Source: an uncultured Selenomonadaceae bacterium
GTDB lineage: Bacteria > Bacillota > Negativicutes > Selenomonadales > Selenomonadaceae
Length of the DNA: 7,181 nucleotides
Assembly (NCBI GenBank): GCA_905233325.1
Contig: CAJODU010000079.1
Coordinates: 1-7,181, forward strand
Reading direction: 5' to 3'
Shown in pieces: positions 1-4,741 of the stretch. Every line of letters starts with the position of its first letter. The stretch's first letter is position 1. Made by a program: the position numbers and the translations under genes. The notes beneath the pieces were generated by a model that saw nothing but the letters and a program-made list of their open reading frames with translations, was not told the origin of the DNA and searched no databases.

Positions 1-23
1 TTGATTGAGATCAAGAAGGTGAA

Positions 24-833
24 ATGGTGATTAAAATTATTTTCTCTGATATGGACGGCACTCTCCTTGACGAAAAAGGTCAACTGCCTCAAGAGTTTGA
101 TGAGACAATCGCCAAACTCAAAGAGCGTGGTGTGATATTTGCTCCGGCAAGTGGGCGTCAATATTTTTCTCTCCATAATACTTTTGACAAGTATAAGGAC
201 GATTTTCTCTTCATCGCAGAAAATGGCACTCTGGCAATGTACAAGGATAAGGAACTCTTCTCCAGTCCTATGGATCAAAAGATTGCCCTTGAGATTCTAA
301 AGATTGCTGATAAGTTTGATAACATTCTGCGAGTCTACTGCGGCAAGAAACATTCATATATACTTGAGACCGATAACAGACCGGAATACATTGAAGAAAT
401 AAATAAATATATCTCCAAGTATGAGGTGGTTAAGGATTTCAACAACATTGATGACGAGCCCATTAAGATGTCGTTCTTTAATATGGTCGGTAAGTCAGAA
501 GAAAATATTTATCCCGCCATCAAAGAAAAGTTTGGCGATAAAATGCAGGTTGTCCTGGCAAGTGACTTTTGGACTGATGTTATAAATCTGAGCATAAGCA
601 AGGGTGTCGCCGTTCAGAATGTGCAGAAGATTATGGGTATCACGCCTGATGAGTGTGCTGCCTTCGGCGATTATCTCAATGATGTTCAAATGCTGCAGGC
701 GGTGACTCACAGTTTCGCGATGGCAAATGCTCACCCGGATCTCAAGCAGCTTGCTAAATATGAGACTGTCAGCAATGCCGAACATGGCGTCATAGTCGGG
801 ATTCATAAATTAATGGAGCAGGGTTTGATTTAA
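24..833 (+). CDS. Cof-type HAD-IIB family phosphatase
   Basis: Predicted cytosolic Mg-dependent sugar- or nucleotide-phosphate phosphatase of the Cof/YidA group, 269 aa, normal length for the family. All four HAD motifs are visible: motif I DMDGT at residues 9-13 (nucleophile D9, acid/base D11), motif II Ser43 in PASGR, motif III Lys193 in SISKG, and motif IV GDYLND at 215-220. The middle, about residues 85-185, is the C2-type cap that sets substrate choice, so the substrate cannot be read from the sequence. The start is ambiguous: ATG at 24 is followed directly by GTG at 27. The SD-like AAGGTG (16-21) lies only 2 bases before the ATG and 5 before the GTG. The GTG start would give MIKIIFSDMDGT, a typical Cof N-terminus. 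The stop overlaps the ispD start (TAATG), so translation is probably coupled. Family call is firm; the biological role is unknown. Confidence 0.94.
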   Translation: MVIKIIFSDMDGTLLDEKGQLPQEFDETIAKLKERGVIFAPASGRQYFSLHNTFDKYKDDFLFIAENGTLAMYKDKELFSSPMDQKIALEILKIADKFDNILRVYCGKKHSYILETDNRPEYIEEINKYISKYEVVKDFNNIDDEPIKMSFFNMVGKSEENIYPAIKEKFGDKMQVVLASDFWTDVINLSISKGVAVQNVQKIMGITPDECAAFGDYLNDVQMLQAVTHSFAMANAHPDLKQLAKYETVSNAEHGVIVGIHKLMEQGLI

Positions 834-1516
834 TGGTAACAGCGATATTTCCGGCAGCAGGACAAAGTAAACGTATGCAATCATCTACAAATAAGAATTT
901 TTTAGAGATTGACGATCAGCCGATTCTGATTCATACATTACTAAAATTTTCAAAATCAGATAAAATTGAAAAACTGATAGTCGCCGCTGCAGTTGATGAA
1001 GTCAAAATCGTTGAAGAAATGCTTGCCGAAGTGGAAGGTTTAAAACCGTTTCAGATAGTTGAAGGCGGCTCTGAGCGTCAATATTCCATTGCCAACGCCC
1101 TCAAGTTCCTTCCTGACAACTGTGATGTGGTGTTAGTCCACGATGCGGCACGTCCTTTGATTTCTGTGGAGACTATTGAAGAAGTTATCGCAGCAGCAAG
1201 GATTTATGGCTGTGCTATTGCTGCTGTGCCGGAGAAAAACACCATCAAGGTTATCGATGATGATGGTTTTGTTGTCGATACGCCGCCGAGGGCTACTCTT
1301 GTATCAGTGCAGACACCGCAGGGATTTAAACGTGACATAATAGTGAAAGCCTATGAACAGGCGGAGCGTGACAACTTCCTCGGCACTGATGATTCAAGTT
1401 TGGTTGAGCGGCTTGGCTATAAAGTAAAAATCGTCAAAAGTGACTATAAAAATATCAAAATAACGACGCCTGAGGATATTCTGATTGCTGAGGCGTTTTT
1501 GAGGAGCGATCATTAA
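833..1516 (+). CDS. ispD: 2-C-methyl-D-erythritol 4-phosphate cytidylyltransferase
   Basis: Transfers CMP from CTP to MEP, giving CDP-methylerythritol and pyrophosphate, the third step of the MEP (non-mevalonate) isoprenoid pathway in the cytosol. The 227 aa length is typical. The N-terminal nucleotide-binding signature PAAGQSKRM (7-15) carries R14. K21 follows at the same 7-residue spacing as the catalytic R20/K27 pair of E. coli IspD, although the usual PKQ context is here NKN. Other family blocks are GGSERQYS (78-85), VHDAARPL (102-109), QTPQGF (160-165), GTDD (184-187) and the C-terminal KITTPEDI (209-216), whose K209 matches E. coli K213. The start overlaps the HAD stop by one base and the stop is followed at once by the ispF ATG, so the three genes are almost certainly co-transcribed. 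It is a separate protein here, not an IspDF fusion. Confidence 0.97.
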   Translation: MVTAIFPAAGQSKRMQSSTNKNFLEIDDQPILIHTLLKFSKSDKIEKLIVAAAVDEVKIVEEMLAEVEGLKPFQIVEGGSERQYSIANALKFLPDNCDVVLVHDAARPLISVETIEEVIAAARIYGCAIAAVPEKNTIKVIDDDGFVVDTPPRATLVSVQTPQGFKRDIIVKAYEQAERDNFLGTDDSSLVERLGYKVKIVKSDYKNIKITTPEDILIAEAFLRSDH

Positions 1517-1990
1517 ATGGTTAGATTTGGAATTGGTTATGATGTACACAAGTTTGCTACAAGGAGAAAGTTAATCCTTGGCAATGTTGAGATTGACTAT
1601 CCGCTTGGCTTGGAAGGACATTCTGATGCTGATGTTTTGATTCACGCGATAATGGACGCCCTTCTCGGTGCTGCGGCTCTCGGTGATATTGGGCAGCACT
1701 TTCCCGATACTGACACTAAACTGAAAAATATCGACAGCGGCCAGCTTCTTGAATATGTCAAAATCATGCTCGACAAGCAAAACTACAGAATCAGCAACAT
1801 TGATTCCGTCATCGTTGCCCAGCAGCCTAAAATGGCTCCGTATATTCCAAAGATGCGCGAAAGAATTGCAGAAATCCTCAACATTGATTTTGACCTTGTA
1901 AGCGTCAAGGCAACTACTGAAGAAGGTCTCGGCGTCACCGGCACGGATCAAGGCATTGCCGCTTATGCTGTCGTCGGTATTGAGCGATAA
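1517..1990 (+). CDS. ispF: 2-C-methyl-D-erythritol 2,4-cyclodiphosphate synthase
   Basis: Converts CDP-ME 2-phosphate to ME-2,4-cyclodiphosphate with release of CMP, the fifth step of the MEP pathway. It normally acts as a homotrimer with active sites between subunits. The 157 aa length matches the family exactly. Metal ligands are visible as D9 and H11 in GYDVHKF and H43 in the block GHSDADVLIHA (34-44). Other conserved blocks are ALGDIGQHFPDTD (54-66) and KATTEEGLGVTG (131-142). The ATG immediately follows the ispD TAA with no spacer, so expression depends on the same message and probably on coupled translation. Its SD would lie inside the ispD 3' end (gaggagcgat near 1501-1510). The intervening pathway enzyme IspE is not in this window. 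Confidence 0.98.
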   Translation: MVRFGIGYDVHKFATRRKLILGNVEIDYPLGLEGHSDADVLIHAIMDALLGAAALGDIGQHFPDTDTKLKNIDSGQLLEYVKIMLDKQNYRISNIDSVIVAQQPKMAPYIPKMRERIAEILNIDFDLVSVKATTEEGLGVTGTDQGIAAYAVVGIER

Positions 1991-2012
1991 TGTCGTCAAT
2001 TTTAGTTAGTTT

Positions 2013-2024
2013 GGAGTGACAAGG
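2013..2024 (+). promoter_or_regulatory. Ribosome binding site deciding the cysE TTG start
   Basis: GGAG at 2013-2016, then TGACAAGG, then TTG at 2025. The spacing of 8 bases is ideal for the TTG. The only in-frame alternative, GTG at 2016, shares a base with the SD and so could not use it. The product then begins MKFFSRIRKDIR, close to usual CysE N-termini. Confidence 0.7.
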
Positions 2025-2885
2025 TTGAAATTCTTTTCACGAATCAGAAAAGACATAAGAGTCATTTTTGAGCGTGATCCTGCCGCCAAGAGTGTACTTG
2101 AAGTCTTGTTCTGCTATTCGGGATTGCATGCAATCTGGCTGCACAGGATTTCTCATGCTCTCTTCAAACGCGGCTGGATTGTCAGTGCTCGCTTGATCTC
2201 CAACTTTGGCAGATTCTTGACGGGGATTGAGATTCACCCCGGGGCGACTATTGGCGACGGTCTCTTCATTGACCATGGCACAGGTATCGTCATTGGTGAG
2301 ACGGCGGAGATTGGCAAAAATGTCACTCTCTATCAAGGCGTCACTCTCGGCGGTACCGGCAAGGAGAAGGGCAAACGCCACCCGACCATTGGCAACAATG
2401 TCGTAGTTGCCAGCGGTGCCAAGGTGTTGGGGTCTTTCAAAGTCGGCGACCACGCTAAGATAGGGGCCGGCTCCGTTGTCCTCAAGGAAGTGCCACCCTA
2501 TGCTACCGTTGTAGGTATTCCCGGCAGGATAGTTGTCCTTCACGGCAGAAGGATTCACAACGAAGAAGAGTTTAAACAGGCGTGGCTTGAATATTGTGCA
2601 ACAAGAGGCTATGACATTAATAACCCCGATATCCATGATGAAATTTGTGACGAGATTGATGTTGACCTTGATCATAATATTTTGCCTGATCCTGAGCGTG
2701 AGATGATTGAAGTCGTTTCACGACAAATACAGAGACTTGAGGAGAGAATCCGCGACCTTGAAAAGCAGCTTGAGTCAGCAAAGGCAGCAATCAACGCCGA
2801 ATCAATGAGAAGTTCTGCCCTTGAAGTCAAAGTCAATGAAAAATCTTCAAGCGAGTCAAAGATTCCATTAAAGAAAATCAAATAA
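2025..2885 (+). CDS. cysE: Serine O-acetyltransferase with long charged C-terminal tail
   Basis: Acetylates serine with acetyl-CoA to O-acetylserine, the entry step to cysteine. With the TTG start chosen here it has 286 aa; numbering below uses this start. The N-terminal helical domain has the family hallmark block near 17-42 (FERDPAAKSVLEV, then LHAIWLHRI). A left-handed beta-helix of hexapeptide repeats runs roughly from 66 to 170 and contains DHGTG with H84 and RHPTI with H119, equivalent to the catalytic H158 and H193 of E. coli. Many Bacillota homologues have an LPDP element followed by a short helix. Here LPDP lies at 220-223 and is followed by a heptad-like segment (QRLEERIRDLEKQLESAK) and a Ser/Glu/Lys-rich tail. 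The protein ends in Lys, not the C-terminal Ile that docks into CysK in enterobacteria. TTG at 2025 is preferred over GTG at 2016 because GGAG (2013-2016) is 8 bases from TTG but overlaps the GTG. Confidence 0.97.
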   Translation: MKFFSRIRKDIRVIFERDPAAKSVLEVLFCYSGLHAIWLHRISHALFKRGWIVSARLISNFGRFLTGIEIHPGATIGDGLFIDHGTGIVIGETAEIGKNVTLYQGVTLGGTGKEKGKRHPTIGNNVVVASGAKVLGSFKVGDHAKIGAGSVVLKEVPPYATVVGIPGRIVVLHGRRIHNEEEFKQAWLEYCATRGYDINNPDIHDEICDEIDVDLDHNILPDPEREMIEVVSRQIQRLEERIRDLEKQLESAKAAINAESMRSSALEVKVNEKSSSESKIPLKKIK

Positions 2886-2886
2886 A

Positions 2887-2923
2887 ACCTCCTGATGAAT
2901 TTTAGCATCAAGAGGCTTTTTTA
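2887..2923 (+). terminator. Rho-independent terminator after cysE
   Basis: The left arm CCTCCTGATG (2888-2897) pairs with CATCAAGAGG (2906-2915) in a 10-position stem with one C-A mismatch and an 8-base loop. A C and then six T (2917-2922) follow, and an A-tract precedes the stem. It lies two bases after the cysE stop and separates the isoprenoid/cysteine operon from the nitrogen operon. Confidence 0.9.
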
Positions 2924-2963
2924 TTGCATAAAAAATGTATACCAGAATACAATAGAAAAACTA

Positions 2964-2992
2964 TTTACATAACAATTTTGTTATAGTAGAAT
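2964..2992 (+). promoter_or_regulatory. Predicted sigma-A-type promoter of the amtB-PII-glnA operon
   Basis: TTTACA (2964-2969) matches the -35 consensus at 5 of 6 positions and TAGAAT (2987-2992) matches the -10 at 5 of 6, with exactly 17 bases between. Transcription would start near 2998-3000, leaving a leader of about 38 bases before the amtB ATG. No sigma-54 type element (GG-N10-GC) was noticed in the gap. The in-frame TTG at 2992 overlaps the -10 box and therefore cannot be the amtB start. Confidence 0.75.
2969..2984. promoter_or_regulatory. Inverted repeat inside the promoter spacer, candidate operator
   Basis: ATAACAA-TT-TTGTTAT is a perfect inverted repeat with 7-bp arms and a 2-base centre, filling most of the gap between the -35 and -10 boxes of the amtB promoter. 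A protein bound there would be expected to block RNA polymerase. It does not fit the GlnR/TnrA box TGTNA-N7-TNACA, since the half sites are in the opposite order and too close. AT-rich sequence makes chance symmetry possible, so the regulator is unknown. Confidence 0.45.
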
Positions 2993-2998
2993 TGACTC

Positions 2999-3008
2999 AT
3001 CAGCTGAT
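2999..3008. promoter_or_regulatory. 10-bp perfect palindrome at the predicted transcription start
   Basis: ATCAGCTGAT is fully self-complementary and begins 6 bases after the -10 box, at or just after the expected +1. It could be a second operator or only a chance palindrome. No known nitrogen regulator site is recognised in it. Confidence 0.25.
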
Positions 3009-3024
3009 ACAACTTTCTGTTTTC

Positions 3025-3032
3025 GAGGTGAG
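3025..3032 (+). promoter_or_regulatory. Ribosome binding site fixing the amtB start
   Basis: GAGGTGAG at 3025-3032 lies 4-6 bases before ATG 3037 and matches the 16S rRNA anti-SD well. It supports ATG 3037 over the upstream in-frame TTG at 2992, which has no SD and sits in the promoter. Confidence 0.8.
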
Positions 3033-3036
3033 TTTT

Positions 3037-4338
3037 ATGATAAACAATGGAGATACGGCTTGGGTCTTGATAAGTGCTGCGCTGGTCTTCATAATGACTC
3101 CGGCACTTGCACTCTTTTATGGCGGTATGGTTCGCAGCAAAAATGTCTTGGCGACGATTATGCAGTCAATGTTTATTCTCGGAATGGTCAGCGTTGAGTT
3201 CATTCTGATTGGTTACACGATGGCGTTCGGTGCTGATGTCAATGGCTTGATTGGCGATTTGTCAAAATTGGGACTGAGTGGCGTCGGTTATAACATTCTT
3301 GAAGGCTCTACTATTCCTGAATTGGCGTTCGTTGCCTTCCAGTGTATGTTCGCTGCGTTGACGCCCGCTCTGATTACCGGCGCATTCGCTGAAAGAATGA
3401 AATTCACCGGTTTTGCAATTTTGATGCTCCTTTGGGCAGTTTTGATTTACAATCCGATGGCACATTGGGTCTGGGGCGGAGGATTTTTGGCTCAACTCGG
3501 TGCTCTGGATTTCGCCGGCGGTCTCGTAATCCATATTTTGAGCGGCGTCAGCGGTTTAACGATTTGTATACTTCTTGGTAAGCGTCGCGGTTATGGCAAG
3601 ACGGCGATTGTTCCTCACAACGTCCCGATGACGGTTTTGGGAGCAGCTTTTCTCTGGATAGGCTGGTTTGGTTTTAACGCCGGCTCTGCTCTCGGCGCAA
3701 ATGATCTCGCCGCTAATGCTTTTTTGGTAACTCACGCGGCGGCAACGGCGGGAGTTCTCGGCTGGGTGATTCCTGAGTGGATTCGTCAAGGTAAGCCGAC
3801 TGTTATTGGTGCCGTTTCCGGCGCGGTCGCAGGTCTGGTCGCCATTACTCCGGCTGCAGGTTACGTCGATGTCCTGCCATCTATTGCGATAGGTTTAATC
3901 GGCGGTGCTGTCTGTTATTCTGCCGTCGCAATTTTGAAAGAAAAGCTCGGTTATGATGATTCGCTTGATGCTTTCGGTGTTCACGGTATCGGCGGAATGT
4001 GGGGTGCAATCGCTACGGGTCTCTGGGCGACGACTGCCATTAATCCTGACGGTGCAAATGGCCTCTTCTATGGTGAAGTTGATCTCTTGATTGCTCAGGT
4101 GATTTCGATTATTGTTGCAATCGTCTTCGCTGTCCTTGGCTCAATCATTCTATTCAAAATTGTCAGCACATTTGTTGAAATTCGCGCTGATGAAGATGAG
4201 GAAATTCTCGGTCTTGACCTTGTGGAGCATGGAGAACGTGGCTATAATGTCGGCCTTTTCACCGGTGCACCGTCCTTCTTCGGCAGTGAAGAGACTTCTA
4301 CGGAATCGACAGTATTTTCCTCAAAACTTGTGCATTGA
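3037..4338 (+). CDS. amtB: Ammonium transporter (Amt/AmtB family)
   Basis: Trimeric inner-membrane ammonium channel, 433 aa, with about 11 hydrophobic segments. Key pore residues keep a constant offset of -2 from mature E. coli AmtB numbering: F105 and F213 (Phe gate), W146 (in HWVWGGG), D158 (in GALDFAGG), the twin histidines H166 and H316, and S217. There is no cleavable signal peptide; the protein begins close to the first membrane helix (residues 8-28). The cytosolic C-tail has the conserved EEILGLDLVEHGE element (388-400) that takes part in PII-controlled gating, then a Ser/Thr-rich end. The start is ATG 3037, set by a good SD; a longer frame from TTG 2992 would begin inside the promoter. 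It is first in an operon with a PII gene and glutamine synthetase, the standard AmtB-GlnK partnership. Expression is probably nitrogen-regulated from the upstream promoter. Confidence 0.97.
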   Translation: MINNGDTAWVLISAALVFIMTPALALFYGGMVRSKNVLATIMQSMFILGMVSVEFILIGYTMAFGADVNGLIGDLSKLGLSGVGYNILEGSTIPELAFVAFQCMFAALTPALITGAFAERMKFTGFAILMLLWAVLIYNPMAHWVWGGGFLAQLGALDFAGGLVIHILSGVSGLTICILLGKRRGYGKTAIVPHNVPMTVLGAAFLWIGWFGFNAGSALGANDLAANAFLVTHAAATAGVLGWVIPEWIRQGKPTVIGAVSGAVAGLVAITPAAGYVDVLPSIAIGLIGGAVCYSAVAILKEKLGYDDSLDAFGVHGIGGMWGAIATGLWATTAINPDGANGLFYGEVDLLIAQVISIIVAIVFAVLGSIILFKIVSTFVEIRADEDEEILGLDLVEHGERGYNVGLFTGAPSFFGSEETSTESTVFSSKLVH

Positions 4339-4348
4339 GGTGAATTGA

Positions 4349-4729
4349 ATGGAACAGAAATTAACGAAAATCGAAATAATCACGCGACCTGCTAAACTTG
4401 AAGATTTGAAAGAGGCTTTAAACAATATTGGAGTACTTGGAATGACAGTCAGTCAAGTGTATGGGTGCGGACTTCAAAAAGGTCACAAAGAAATGTTCCG
4501 CGGCAAGGAATTTGACATTAATCTTGTGCCGAAGATCAAAGTTGAGACGGTTGTCTGTGAAATTCCCGTCGAAAAAGTTTTGGATGTCGCTCAAAAAGTT
4601 TTGCGTACCGGCAAATTCGGCGACGGTAAAATCTTCGTCTATGAGCTTTCCGACGCAGTGAGAATCCGTACAGGACATCGCGGCGTTGACGCTATAAAAG
4701 ATATTCCAGGTGAAAAGCCTGAAAAATAG
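4349..4729 (+). CDS. glnK: PII nitrogen regulatory protein (GlnK/GlnB type)
   Basis: Cytosolic trimeric sensor of ATP/ADP, 2-oxoglutarate and energy/nitrogen state, 126 aa. It probably plugs AmtB and may bind the adjacent glutamine synthetase or a regulator. Visible landmarks are EIITRP (9-14), the T-loop from about 39 to 60 (CGLQKGHKEMFRGKEF), the B-loop TGKFGDGKIFV (88-98) with K94, and the C-loop RIRTGHRG (105-112). Residues run at +4 relative to E. coli GlnB. The uridylylated Tyr51 is F55 here, Tyr46 is F50, and position 49 (Ser in cyanobacteria, phosphorylated) is K53. Neither known T-loop modification is therefore possible at the usual site, as in Bacillus-type GlnK. The SD GAGGTGA (4337-4343) overlaps the amtB stop, so translation is likely coupled. 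The name glnK is chosen from the link to amtB; glnB would be equally valid by sequence. Confidence 0.96.
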   Translation: MEQKLTKIEIITRPAKLEDLKEALNNIGVLGMTVSQVYGCGLQKGHKEMFRGKEFDINLVPKIKVETVVCEIPVEKVLDVAQKVLRTGKFGDGKIFVYELSDAVRIRTGHRGVDAIKDIPGEKPEK

Positions 4730-4733
4730 GAGG
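4727..4733 (+). promoter_or_regulatory. Strong glnA ribosome binding site overlapping the PII stop
   Basis: TAGGAGG at 4727-4733 contains the PII stop codon TAG and a near-perfect SD, 8 bases before the glnA ATG at 4742. The arrangement suits high-level, coupled translation of the synthetase. Confidence 0.8.
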
Positions 4734-4741
4734 CATTTAAA

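Noticed and set aside
1..30. Possible last codons of an upstream gene (frame 1 is open to TGA at 28-30, overlapping the HAD start)
   Set aside because: The geometry fits a coupled overlap, but ten codons are too few to show coding, and the other two frames close within the first five bases. Not listed as a gene.
1991..2024. Cysteine T-box or S-box leader ahead of cysE
   Set aside because: The gap between ispF and cysE is only 34 bases, far too short for such a riboswitch, and no hairpin was seen.
2992..3036. Extended amtB N-terminus from TTG at 2992
   Set aside because: The TTG overlaps the predicted -10 box and has no SD, while ATG 3037 has a strong, well-spaced SD and gives a normal Amt start.
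2924..3036. GlnR/TnrA box (TGTNA-N7-TNACA) in the amtB upstream region
   Set aside because: Looked for specifically; TAACA and TGTTA half sites exist but in reversed order and with 4 bases between them, so the consensus is not met.
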